A stretch of 64,000 nt of DNA from Gammaproteobacteria bacterium. Its GTDB lineage: Bacteria > Pseudomonadota > Gammaproteobacteria > Pseudomonadales > Azotimanducaceae. The stretch spans positions 41,665 to 105,664 of the forward strand of contig JAPPAV010000017.1 in NCBI GenBank assembly GCA_026705345.1, read 5' to 3'. Shown piece by piece: positions 32,918 to 41,211 of the stretch (position 1 is its first letter; each line of letters begins with the position of its first letter). Under the pieces are notes generated by a model. It ran no database searches and was not told where the DNA came from. It was given only the letters and a program-made list of their open reading frames with translations. The translations under genes were made by a program, and so were the position numbers.

Positions 32918-33715
32918 CTAGTCCAGGGCCTCGCGAATCTCGCGGACCTGTGCCTGCAGGCGATCCGGAATGCGCGCGATGGCCGTGCATCCCATGGTCT
33001 CGACCAAGGCACTGCCCACGACGACGCCATCGGCATGGGGTGCAATGCCCGCCGCGGACGCGCCGTCCTTGATCCCGAAGCCCACTAGCACCGGCAGCCC
33101 GCCGGCGGCGGCACGGACGTCGGTGAGGCGCTGCGCGACCGCCCCGGCATCGGCGCGGCGTGCCCCGGTCACGCCCTTGTAGCTCACGAAGTAGAGGAAT
33201 CCCGACCCCTGTCCCGCGATATAGGCGGCGCGTTCCGGCGTCGTGGTCGGCGCCACAAGGAGTATGAGGTCCATGTATCGGGTATGCAGCGCGTTTCGGA
33301 ACGTTCGGGCTTCCTCCGGTGGCAGGTTCACCACGATGACGCCGTCAACGCCTGCGTGGGCCGCACGGCGGCAGAACGCTTCGTAGCCCATCCTTAGGAA
33401 CGGGTTCACGTAGCCCATCAGAACCACCGGTGTGTCCCCATCGTCACGGCGGAACGCCGACATCATGTGCAGCACATCGGCCAACGTCACGTCGTGCTCC
33501 AAAGCTCGCTCGATGCCTGCCTGAATCGTGGGTCCTTCCGCTTCCGGGTCCGAAAACGGTACGCCGAGTTCGATGAGATCCGCACCACCACGCACCAAGG
33601 CGTGCATGGCGGGCACGGTGGCTTCCGGGCTGGGATCACCAGCCACGATGTAGGTGTTCAACGCCTTTCGACCGTCGGCGGCGAGAGCGGCGAGGCGTTT
33701 ACCGAGTCTCGACAC
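32918..33715 (-). CDS. trpA: Tryptophan synthase alpha chain
   Basis: TrpA cleaves indole-3-glycerol phosphate and passes indole to TrpB. The 265-residue TIM barrel has the catalytic Glu in DLIELGVPFSDPEAEGPTIQ and Asp in GVDGVIVVNLPPEE, and the phosphate-binding GFGIKDGASA. The start is GTG at 33715, with AGAGGA upstream derived from sequence next to R2 copy C. The 92-nt spacer to trpB consists almost wholly of that repeat. Confidence 0.95.
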   Translation of the reverse strand: MSRLGKRLAALAADGRKALNTYIVAGDPSPEATVPAMHALVRGGADLIELGVPFSDPEAEGPTIQAGIERALEHDVTLADVLHMMSAFRRDDGDTPVVLMGYVNPFLRMGYEAFCRRAAHAGVDGVIVVNLPPEEARTFRNALHTRYMDLILLVAPTTTPERAAYIAGQGSGFLYFVSYKGVTGARRADAGAVAQRLTDVRAAAGGLPVLVGFGIKDGASAAGIAPHADGVVVGSALVETMGCTAIARIPDRLQAQVREIREALD

Positions 33716-33723
33716 GACTATTC

Positions 33724-33811
33724 CTCTTGTCCGCGGATATAGACTCTCACCCGAATCGAGTCTCGATGCCGTATCGTCATCATCACCCGCCAGCCCCAGT
33801 TCCCCCGCTAG
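33724..33811 (-). repeat. R2 intercistronic repeat, copy C (trpB/trpA)
   Basis: On the minus strand it begins CTAGCGGGGGAAC, has GATGATGACGATACGGCATCG and ACTCGATTCGGGTG in the middle and ends CCGCGGACAAG. The CTAG includes the TAG stop of trpB, and the end abuts the trpA ribosome site. It matches copies A and B across the whole element. Confidence 0.75.
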
Positions 33812-35022
33812 ACCTCGATGCCGTCGATGCCGGCTACCGTGTGGATGTCCTTGTCGCCGCGCCCCGACAGGTTGATGAGGATGATGTCTCCAGGGGGGCG
33901 CCGAGCGGCTTCGCGCAATGCCCACGCCACGGCATGGCTCGATTCCAGTGCCGGCATGATGCCCTCGGTCCGGTTCAAGACGCGGAAGGCCGCCAACGCT
34001 TCGTCGTCGGTAACGCTCGTATACCTTGCCCGGCCGAGATCCTTCCAGTAGGCGTGTTCCGGGCCCACGCCGGGGTAGTCGAGCCCGGCGGAAATGGAGT
34101 GCGTCTCGACGATCTGGCCGCTTGCGTCGTCCATCAGGTAGGTGTGGCTGCCATGCAGCACCCCGGGTATGCCGGCGTTCAGGGGTGCCGCATGACGACC
34201 CGTCGCCAACCCTTCGCCGCCCGCTTCCACGCCCACGAGGTCCACGCCGTCGTCGTCGACGAACGGGTAGAAAAGCCCCATCGCGTTGGATCCGCCGCCC
34301 ACGCAGGCGACCAGCAGATCCGGCAACCTCCCCTCCTCGGCCAGGCACTGGTCCCTTGCTTCGGTGCCGATCACGGCCTGGAAGTCCCGCACCAGCATCG
34401 GGTACGGGTGCGGGCCGGCCACGCTGCCGATGATGTAGTGTGTGTTGTCGACATTCGTCACCCAGTCCCGCATCGCCTCGTTCATGGCGTCCTTCAGCGT
34501 CCGCGAACCGGCGTTTACGGGGGCGACCTCCGCACCCAGCAGCTTCATGCGGTAGACGTTGATGCTCTGGCGCGCGATGTCCTCCGATCCCATATAGACC
34601 CGGCAGTCGAGACCCAGGCGTGCCGCCACCGTGGCGGTGGCGACGCCGTGCTGACCGGCGCCGGTCTCGGCAATGAGGCGGGTCTTTCCCATGCGCACCG
34701 CCAGCATGGCCTGGCCCACGGTATTGTTGATCTTGTGGGCGCCGGTATGGTTCAGGTCTTCCCGCTTCAAGTAGATGCGCGCGCCGCCGGCGTGCTCGGT
34801 GAGTCGATCGGCGCGGTAGAGCGGCGTCGGGCGCCCGACGTAGTCCTTGAGTTCCTGCGCCAACGCAGCTTGGAAGTCCGGGTCCCGGGAGACCGACCCG
34901 TAGAGGCGGGTGAGTTCGTCCAGGGCGTGAATCAGGGTCTCCGCGACGAAGCGGCCCCCGTAGTCGCCGAACCGCCCGTCCTCAGTGGGCGCATCGTAGG
35001 GAACGCGATTGGACTTAGGCAC
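33808..35022 (-). CDS. trpB: Tryptophan synthase beta chain
   Basis: The PLP enzyme condenses indole and serine to tryptophan. Its 404 residues contain [13 protein letters not shown] at the N-terminus, the PLP-Lys motif [19 protein letters not shown], and the phosphate-binding [11 protein letters not shown] at 35022 has GGAGG at good spacing and overlaps the trpF stop by 8 nt; a start at 35061 would add 13 residues read from inside trpF. The TAG stop lies in R2 copy C. Confidence 0.96.
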   Translation of the reverse strand: MPKSNRVPYDAPTEDGRFGDYGGRFVAETLIHALDELTRLYGSVSRDPDFQAALAQELKDYVGRPTPLYRADRLTEHAGGARIYLKREDLNHTGAHKINNTVGQAMLAVRMGKTRLIAETGAGQHGVATATVAARLGLDCRVYMGSEDIARQSINVYRMKLLGAEVAPVNAGSRTLKDAMNEAMRDWVTNVDNTHYIIGSVAGPHPYPMLVRDFQAVIGTEARDQCLAEEGRLPDLLVACVGGGSNAMGLFYPFVDDDGVDLVGVEAGGEGLATGRHAAPLNAGIPGVLHGSHTYLMDDASGQIVETHSISAGLDYPGVGPEHAYWKDLGRARYTSVTDDEALAAFRVLNRTEGIMPALESSHAVAWALREAARRPPGDIILINLSGRGDKDIHTVAGIDGIEV

Positions 35023-35671
35023 GCACCGCCTCCTCCACGAACCGTCGCACGAGCTCGGCATCCTTGCGGCCCTTCACGTCCCCCTCCACGCCGCTAGCAA
35101 CATCCACGGCGTAGGGTTGCAACGCCGAAATGGCCACCGCGACGTTGTCCGGTCCAAGTCCGCCGGCAAGGATCAGGCGGCGATCCGAGTCAGGCCAGGT
35201 CGACCAGTCAAACGGTCGTCCCGTGCCGCCTGCGAGATCGTCGTCGTGGGTGTCGAGAAGGAACGCTTGGGCGTCCGGATATCGTGTCTCGTACGCCGCG
35301 AAGTCCAAATCGGGCGCCATTGCCGCCACCTTGATGTAGGGAAGCCCGAAGGTGCGGCAGAATTCCGCGCTCTCGTCGCCGCAGAACTGCAGCGCGTCCA
35401 GCCGCACGCGATCAAGGATGCGCCGGACCCGATCGACATCGGGATCGACGAACACGCCGACAGCCGCCACGAAGGGCGGGAGTGCGGCCGCGATCTCGGC
35501 CGCCATCAGGGGACCCACCGAACGGGGGCTCGGCGGATGGAAGTTGATCCCCACCGCGTCCGCCCCCGCATCTGCCGCCGCCCGCGCATCGCTGGGCGTC
35601 GTCACTCCGCAGATCTTGACGCGCGTCCGCGCTGCCGCCACCAAATCGGCCCCGTGCGAAAAAACAGGCAT
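35015..35671 (-). CDS. trpF: Phosphoribosylanthranilate isomerase
   Basis: TrpF isomerises N-(5'-phosphoribosyl)anthranilate. The ~218-residue TIM barrel shows the catalytic Cys in [51 protein letters not shown] (catalytic Asp), [10 protein letters not shown] and [15 protein letters not shown]. The ATG at 35671 adds ~15 residues before the first strand, so an internal start is possible. It is coupled to trpB by overlap. Confidence 0.93.
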   Translation of the reverse strand: MPVFSHGADLVAAARTRVKICGVTTPSDARAAADAGADAVGINFHPPSPRSVGPLMAAEIAAALPPFVAAVGVFVDPDVDRVRRILDRVRLDALQFCGDESAEFCRTFGLPYIKVAAMAPDLDFAAYETRYPDAQAFLLDTHDDDLAGGTGRPFDWSTWPDSDRRLILAGGLGPDNVAVAISALQPYAVDVASGVEGDVKGRKDAELVRRFVEEAVRA

Positions 35672-35710
35672 TCTACCAGCGGCCCAAAGCCGGACCGCCA
35701 CAACGCCGGG

Positions 35711-36736
35711 TCAGATGAGCCGTTCGAAGTCCTGCTCCGTGCGGCAAGCCAGACTCGCCGCCGCGATCTCGGTCGCGGACGCCCGCGCCAAAGCCGCCCG
35801 GCAGGATGCCGCCGGAAACTCCGACGACAGGGCGATCCCCCGGGCGTGCAGGGTCTGGCGGAGGAGCGCCACGCGTTCGCCTATTCGGCTCTCCCGCCGG
35901 TGCGCGGCCAGCAAAAGGTCGTCATCCGGTCCCGTGCCGTCCCGCGCGCCCAGCTCGGCACCGACGCGGCGCAGGGTCGCATTGATGGCCGGCGTAATCG
36001 CCGGTTCGTTCATCGCCCGGTGGATCTCTTCGGCCCGCCAGCCCGGAAAGGCGCGGCTCTCGGGCGCGACCTCGTAGTGGCCGTCGCGGTTCAGCAGATA
36101 GACGGTCAAACCCGACAGTTGGGACCGGCGGCGGCGCGGCGGTTCGTGGTCCGGCACGTCCACCCACAGTTCCGGGAATGCCCAGGATTCGTACATCCTG
36201 AGCTTGCCGCGCCGCACATCCGTGGTGTAGTCGACCTCGACGACGACGTCCGGAGGATCGTCCTCGCCGACGATGAGCGACCCGGCCGTCGGCAAATCCG
36301 CCCGCACCGGATAGAGGTACAGGCACTCGTCGGGCTGCATGGCCCGGCGGTACCCCCCTGCGCCGTAGCGTGTGAGGCCGATTTCGCAGAACCGGGCGAT
36401 TCGCGAGCCCCGTTCCTGGGCGATCCGTTCCACGATGCCGGCAAGCAAACCGATCGGCTCCTCATGACCGACGCTCGGCGGCGAGTCGGCGATCATGGCA
36501 ATCTGCGCGCCCTCGTCCCAGAACTCGAGACGCCCCTCGAAGGCCTCGTACTGGGCGCTGGTCATGGACACCGCCACGCAGCCTGGGAACTCCAGGCCAT
36601 CGAACACCGGAAAGCCCGGGTCGTCTTTGCAGTCCGCGTCGAAGGAGTCCTCGACTTCGGGCATTGGGTCCGGTCCACTCATCTCGTACACCCCTGTTCG
36701 TACTCCCGATTCGCCCCGGGCGTCGGTGCGCGGCAT
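35711..36736 (-). CDS. Uma2-family (DUF820) protein, putative restriction endonuclease-like
   Basis: The 341-residue protein has the PD-(D/E)XK-like core of Uma2 proteins: PPDVVVEVDYTTDVRRGKLRMYESWAFPELWVDVP, in which D and ExD/K-type residues are placed as in the family. The C-terminal helical tail (ERVALLRQTLHARGI) is also typical. Uma2 proteins are common accessory genes of unknown role. The ATG at 36736 has GGAGG 8 nt upstream. It lies between trpF and a foreign-looking AT-rich promoter, within the insert that splits truA from trpF. Confidence 0.82.
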   Translation of the reverse strand: MPRTDARGESGVRTGVYEMSGPDPMPEVEDSFDADCKDDPGFPVFDGLEFPGCVAVSMTSAQYEAFEGRLEFWDEGAQIAMIADSPPSVGHEEPIGLLAGIVERIAQERGSRIARFCEIGLTRYGAGGYRRAMQPDECLYLYPVRADLPTAGSLIVGEDDPPDVVVEVDYTTDVRRGKLRMYESWAFPELWVDVPDHEPPRRRRSQLSGLTVYLLNRDGHYEVAPESRAFPGWRAEEIHRAMNEPAITPAINATLRRVGAELGARDGTGPDDDLLLAAHRRESRIGERVALLRQTLHARGIALSSEFPAASCRAALARASATEIAAASLACRTEQDFERLI

Positions 36737-36796
36737 CGGCGAATCCTCCGAACATAGCACGCTCCGCCCAGCCGTCGGTGAAGAAATAATATGAAT

Positions 36797-36826
36797 TTGT
36801 CAATTGAATTAGTTAATCGATATGAT
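36797..36826 (+). promoter_or_regulatory. Sigma70-type promoter in an AT-rich island
   Basis: TTGTCA (36797-36802), an 18-nt spacer and TATGAT (36821-36826), each one or two bases off consensus, lie in a ~95-bp AT-rich block (36781-36876) that stands out sharply from the GC-rich surroundings. Transcription would start near 36833, about 24 nt before the DUF2089 start at 36857. Confidence 0.65.
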
Positions 36827-36856
36827 ACGGATTATCCACTTATATTAGATATACTA

Positions 36857-37210
36857 ATGGATATTTCAAAAGCCAAGTGCCTCGATTGCGACCGTCCGCT
36901 CCGTATCGAACGCATGGTCTGCCGAGACTGCGGACTGGCCGTCGAGGGCGATGTCGAAATTGGCGCGCTCGGTCAGCTCGACCTCGAAGACCAGGTGTTC
37001 GTCACCGCCTTCCTGCGCAGCCATGGCTCCCTCAAGCGCATGGAGTCCCTGTTCGGGATCAGCTATCCCACTGTTAAGAACCGCCTCGGCCGGATCGTCC
37101 AGCAACTGGATGCTTCAATCATGCCGCCAGCGACCGACCACGCCGATGTACTCGACCGCTTGGCGGACGGAGAGATCACCGTGGACGAAGCCCTCGCGGC
37201 GATGTCTTGA
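36857..37210 (+). CDS. DUF2089 family protein
   Basis: The ~117-residue protein begins with a four-Cys zinc-ribbon-like element (CLDCDRPLRIERMVCRDCG), then LDLEDQVFVTAFLRSHGSLKRME and the helix-turn-helix-like GISYPTVKNRLGRIVQQL, ending with a short helix (RLADGEITVDEALAAM). DUF2089 proteins are probable DNA-binding regulators. An ATG at 36791 is in frame, but it would turn the promoter region into protein. The TGA overlaps the next ATG (TGATG), so this is the first gene of an operon with a membrane protein and a SHOCT-like protein. Confidence 0.8.
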   Translation: MDISKAKCLDCDRPLRIERMVCRDCGLAVEGDVEIGALGQLDLEDQVFVTAFLRSHGSLKRMESLFGISYPTVKNRLGRIVQQLDASIMPPATDHADVLDRLADGEITVDEALAAMS

Positions 37211-37437
37211 TGCCGCCCGCCGTCGTCTTGATCGGTGTCGGCCGCAGGGCATGGTTGGTTCCGGTCCCGCTGCCCGTGTTCCTGGTGTGGCCGCTGTTCG
37301 CGTTGGCCGCCGTGCATCGGCTGTTCGTCCGAGACTCGGCCGCCATGCGGTTGGTTCGCGTGGCCGTGGCGATGCGGGGATTGCGGATCGCCGTCACGGG
37401 TCCCGGTGGCGAGCGGCTGCTGCTGCGTGTTCTCTGA
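37210..37437 (+). CDS. Small membrane protein of the DUF2089 operon
   Basis: The 75-residue protein has one clear hydrophobic stretch (WLVPVPLPVFLVWPLFALAAV) followed by a basic segment. Its ATG overlaps the DUF2089 stop. No family is recognised. Position and coupling suggest it works with the flanking regulator-like proteins and the large membrane protein. Confidence 0.6.
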   Translation: MPPAVVLIGVGRRAWLVPVPLPVFLVWPLFALAAVHRLFVRDSAAMRLVRVAVAMRGLRIAVTGPGGERLLLRVL

Positions 37438-37463
37438 ACTGCAATTCAAGCCGGAGACCTCTC

Positions 37464-37853
37464 ATGAACAAAGACCGTCGCAAGATCCTCGGCATGCTGG
37501 CCGAAGGAAGGATCGACGCCGATGCCGCCGAGCGCCTACTGGATAGGCTCGGCGATGCCCAAGCCGTTGCCGAACGAAGCCAACCCGCACCGCCATCGCC
37601 GAGGTACCTCCGGGTTCGGGGTCGCGCCGACGGCGCGCAGTTCGACGCTCGCATACCGTTGGCGCTCGTCAGGACCGGCATCAAGCTGGAAGCGATGCTT
37701 CCCAACGACACGGCGGAGGAGCTCAAGGAGCATGGCATCGACCTCGGCCAGTTCGCGGGCATGGCCGCCGACGAGTTGGTGGAAGCGTTGGGCGAGCTCG
37801 AGGTGAGCGTCGACGGCGACAAAGGCGAGCAGATCCGGGTGTATTGCGAGTGA
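37464..37853 (+). CDS. SHOCT-like / YvlB-N-terminal-type small protein
   Basis: The 129-residue protein starts DRRKILGMLAEGRIDADAAERLLDRLG, the SHOCT-like helix pair found at the N-terminus of YvlB/LiaX-type proteins, and ends with a beta/helical domain (RYLRVRGRADGAQFDARIPLALVRTGIKLEAM). The DUF2089 tail carries a related motif (LADGEITVDEALAAM). GGAG precedes the ATG. Its stop overlaps the GTG of the large permease gene (GTGA), so all four genes form one operon. Confidence 0.7.
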   Translation: MNKDRRKILGMLAEGRIDADAAERLLDRLGDAQAVAERSQPAPPSPRYLRVRGRADGAQFDARIPLALVRTGIKLEAMLPNDTAEELKEHGIDLGQFAGMAADELVEALGELEVSVDGDKGEQIRVYCE

Positions 37854-40800
37854 CGAAGGCGTTCGCAGCCGTCTTCCGCGCCGAGGTGCGCACGGCACGG
37901 CGCCTGGCCCGGACATGGGTGTTCGGGATACTCGCCGTGGCCACCACCTGCATCGGCTACCTCTACTTCTCCGCGCTGCATGCCTCGATGTCCAACCTGA
38001 TGGCGTCCGTGGTTACGTCTCCCCGGTTTCTGGTGGATTCGTTCGGCGGCTATCTGCTCTGGTTTCTCCTGGCCGCCGCCGTGTTCCTCGGTTTCGACAT
38101 CGGTAGCCGGGAACAACGCGAACGCATCGCCGACGCGTTCCACACACGACCCGTATCCAATACCCAGTTGCTCGCCGGCCGTCTGGCCGGTGTCGTCGCG
38201 ACGCTCGCCGCACCGGTTTTCGTATTCCTCGTCATCAGCCAAGGCGTCGGTGTTCTTGGACACGCCTTCGATTGGCCGATCAGGGCGACGTTCGAACCGG
38301 TCTCGCTCGCGGTTTTCCTCGCCGTCGACGCCTTGCCCGCCCTCATCCTGTGGGTGGCGATCGTGTTCCTGCTGGCTGCGGTTCTGCGCAATCGCCTCGC
38401 CGTCGCGGTTGCAGCGTTTTCCCTGTTGGCACTCGCACTCTGGGGCTTGTCACGGGCACCCCACTGGCTGGTCGCGTACGTGGCGTTCGCCCCCGACCGG
38501 CTGGCCTCGGACCTTGTCGCCGCGGTTCCCGATGTCGCGACCTTCGTGCAACGTCTGGCGGTCGCCGCGGTCGCGGCTGGTGCACTCGTCGCCGCCGCAC
38601 TCTGCCTGCCCCGGCCCGATACCCGTTCGCGTGCTGGGCATCTGGTTGCCGCAGTGGTGCTCCTCGCCGGCGGTGTTGCCGGCATCGCCGCCGTCGTCGT
38701 CCAGGCGCACGCCGACCTGGACACGCGTGCGCATTGGCGAAACATTCACGAATCGGGACATGGCGTAGGGCCCGACATCCGGTCGGTAGCGGGCCAAGTC
38801 CAGATCGACCCCGGGCGCGCATTGCACATCGATGTTTCGCTGGCCGTCGCCTTGACAGGCGCGGCAGCGCCAGTCCTGTGGTTCCGGTTCAATCCCGGCA
38901 TGTCGATCCGGGAGGTCCTGATCGACGGCATGCCCGTGGCATTCGAGCATCGGGACGGACTGCTGCGCACCGACCTCCCCGCAGGTGCACACGACGAGGC
39001 AACCGTGACGGTGCGGGCGGACGGGATTCCCGATCCACGGTTCGCCTACCTCGACAGCGCCATCGACTACCGCACGATCGCTGGTGCGAATCCGCTCAAG
39101 AATCTCGGTACCGAGGCTTCCGTCTTCGAACGCCGTTACGTTGCGTTGATGCCCGGTGTGCATTGGCTGCCCAGCGCGGCGACCCGCGTGCCACGCGACT
39201 TCGCCACCGTCGATCTGTTGGTCCAGGTACCCGAAAACTGGCTGGTTGCGGGCCCCGGTCGGCGAGAGTCCCTCGGCGGAGGTCGATACCGCTTCGCCCC
39301 CGAGTCACCCGTGACGCAGATCGCCCTGCTGGCCGCCAACTTCGAACGATTCGCGACGACGATCGGGGGCATCGAACTGGAATTGCTGCTCAGCGGGCGG
39401 CATACCGGGCCGGTCGGTTACTTCGAGGAGTCGAAAGAGAGTATCAGCGAAGCCTTGGCCGGCATCCTCCGGGACGCGGACGCTCTTGGCCTCCCCTACC
39501 CCTACGACGCCTTGCGCTTGGTCGAGGTGCCCGCGCGCCTGCGCGGCTACGGCGGCGGTTGGCAGATGGAGAGCACTCTGGCGTTGCCAGGCATGCTGCT
39601 GCTCCGCGAACGCGGATTCCCAACGGCCATCTTCGACGCGACTACGCTTCCCACTGGCACGCCTCCCGCCACGGCAAAGCTGGAACTCCTCGGGAGCTTC
39701 TTCCGGGAAGACCGCAACGGGGCCGACCCGTTCGCCGGACTTGCACGGAACCTGTTCCTGCATCAAACCGGGGTCCGAGGGAGCGCCGCCGTCGCCATCG
39801 AGCACCTGTGCCAGGCACTGGCAAGCCGACTGCTCGACGATGCCGACGGCTACTTCTCGGCGCAGATCTTTTCGTCGAGCCCGTCCGTTCGATCCCTGCT
39901 GACCGGTTCGATCGCGAGCTTCGTCACCGGCGGCTCGGGCAGCGTTTCGGGGGACGTTTTCGCGCCAGTCCGACACCCGATGGTCTGGGAACGGGCCTTG
40001 GGAACGCCGCTCAAGGATCTGGATGCCCTCGAACCTTCCCAAGCGATCCAGGTCCTGACGATGAAGGTCGACGCGGTGGCCCGCACGTTGTTCGATGGCC
40101 TCGGTCGCGAAACCATCGCCCGGCTCCTCGCCGAATTGCGCAATCGGCATCGCGGCGCGTCCTTCACCGCCGACGACTTCGAGCGCGCGGCCGAGGAGGC
40201 CGGCGTCGATTTGCCCGGCCTCCTGGGAGATTGGCTGCACGACGCGTCGCTACCCGGCTTCGTGGCGTCCGCCGTCAGGACCGAACGGCTCGCGGACAAC
40301 GACGAGGGCCAACCGCGCTATCAGCTTCGCGTCGACGTGCTCAACGGCGAAGATGTGCCCGGTCTCCTGCGGTTGCGATACCGGTCGGGGGACGATCCGG
40401 CCGTCCAGGTGAGCGACCCGATCCGCGTACCTGGACGCGCAGCGATGGAAGTGGGCCTCGTGACGCGTGCACCGATTCACGAACTCTGGGTCGCGCCCTA
40501 CCTGTCCCTGAATCGCAACGAGTTCCCTTTGCGGGTTCCCGAGACGGATGCGAACACGACATCGGACGCGGCTCCGCTTGCTGGAGCGATTCCGAGCGAA
40601 TGGCGCCCCGCGCCCGACCGCGGCATCGTGGTCGACGATCTCGATCCGGGATTCGTTGCCACCGCGGCGCCGCGCAGGGACCCATCGGCGTCGGGACACG
40701 GCTACGACACCGACGAGGGTCTGCCCGTCTACCAGCACGTCGACCCGGTGCTCGAGGCGCACTGGTCGCGCCAGGAGCAACCCACCAGTTGGGGCCGGTA

Positions 40801-41206
40801 CCGCCACACCATCGCCCGGGTGACACCGGGCGAAGGAGACCGCGAGGCGACGTTCTCCACGGTGCTGCCCGAGGCCGGGCGCTGGCGGGTGGACTACTTC
40901 CTGCCGGATCTCGACGTGGGCTACTCGACGCGGACGCGGTCTCCGTTCCAGCTTACGGCCAGCCTTGAATTCACGTCCCCCGACAACCAGGGCCGGCAAC
41001 TGGGCAACTACGACATGAGAATCTCGGGCGGCGGATCGGTTCACCCGGTGGAGTTCGACGCCTCGGCGGCGGAACCGGGTTGGACGACACTTGGTCGATT
41101 CGACCTGGAAGCCGGGGAGGTTACCCTAGCGGTCACCAACCGTACCGACGGACGCACGGTCGTTGCGGACGCCGTGCGGTGGGTTCGCGACACCGACGAC
41201 GACTGA
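37850..41206 (+). CDS. Large membrane protein: ABC-2-like permease, M1-peptidase-like region, golvesin-like C-terminus
   Basis: The 1118-residue protein has about six TM segments in the first ~290 residues (FGILAVATTCIGYLYF, LLWFLLAAAVFLGF and others) arranged as in ABC-2-type permeases. A large extracytoplasmic part follows, with an M1-aminopeptidase-like GGGWQMESTLALPG (GAMEN-like) but no HExxH (LHQTGVRG is at the expected site), so it is probably inactive. The last ~140 residues (WRVDYFLPDL, TLGRFDLEAGEVTLAVTNRTDGRTVVADAVRWV) match the golvesin C-terminal-like fold. No ABC ATPase is adjacent. It is last in the DUF2089 operon. Confidence 0.75.
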   Translation: MTKAFAAVFRAEVRTARRLARTWVFGILAVATTCIGYLYFSALHASMSNLMASVVTSPRFLVDSFGGYLLWFLLAAAVFLGFDIGSREQRERIADAFHTRPVSNTQLLAGRLAGVVATLAAPVFVFLVISQGVGVLGHAFDWPIRATFEPVSLAVFLAVDALPALILWVAIVFLLAAVLRNRLAVAVAAFSLLALALWGLSRAPHWLVAYVAFAPDRLASDLVAAVPDVATFVQRLAVAAVAAGALVAAALCLPRPDTRSRAGHLVAAVVLLAGGVAGIAAVVVQAHADLDTRAHWRNIHESGHGVGPDIRSVAGQVQIDPGRALHIDVSLAVALTGAAAPVLWFRFNPGMSIREVLIDGMPVAFEHRDGLLRTDLPAGAHDEATVTVRADGIPDPRFAYLDSAIDYRTIAGANPLKNLGTEASVFERRYVALMPGVHWLPSAATRVPRDFATVDLLVQVPENWLVAGPGRRESLGGGRYRFAPESPVTQIALLAANFERFATTIGGIELELLLSGRHTGPVGYFEESKESISEALAGILRDADALGLPYPYDALRLVEVPARLRGYGGGWQMESTLALPGMLLLRERGFPTAIFDATTLPTGTPPATAKLELLGSFFREDRNGADPFAGLARNLFLHQTGVRGSAAVAIEHLCQALASRLLDDADGYFSAQIFSSSPSVRSLLTGSIASFVTGGSGSVSGDVFAPVRHPMVWERALGTPLKDLDALEPSQAIQVLTMKVDAVARTLFDGLGRETIARLLAELRNRHRGASFTADDFERAAEEAGVDLPGLLGDWLHDASLPGFVASAVRTERLADNDEGQPRYQLRVDVLNGEDVPGLLRLRYRSGDDPAVQVSDPIRVPGRAAMEVGLVTRAPIHELWVAPYLSLNRNEFPLRVPETDANTTSDAAPLAGAIPSEWRPAPDRGIVVDDLDPGFVATAAPRRDPSASGHGYDTDEGLPVYQHVDPVLEAHWSRQEQPTSWGRYRHTIARVTPGEGDREATFSTVLPEAGRWRVDYFLPDLDVGYSTRTRSPFQLTASLEFTSPDNQGRQLGNYDMRISGGGSVHPVEFDASAAEPGWTTLGRFDLEAGEVTLAVTNRTDGRTVVADAVRWVRDTDDD

Positions 41207-41211
41207 CCCGG

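Noticed and set aside
33727..36757. Long plus-strand open frames antisense to trpB, trpF and the Uma2 gene
   Set aside because: They are shadows of well-recognised minus-strand genes with no family similarity.
38272..40968. A ~900-codon open frame in another plus frame inside the permease-like gene
   Set aside because: It is Arg/Gly/Pro-rich, as expected from a GC-rich shadow frame, and the real frame has TM helices and recognisable domains.
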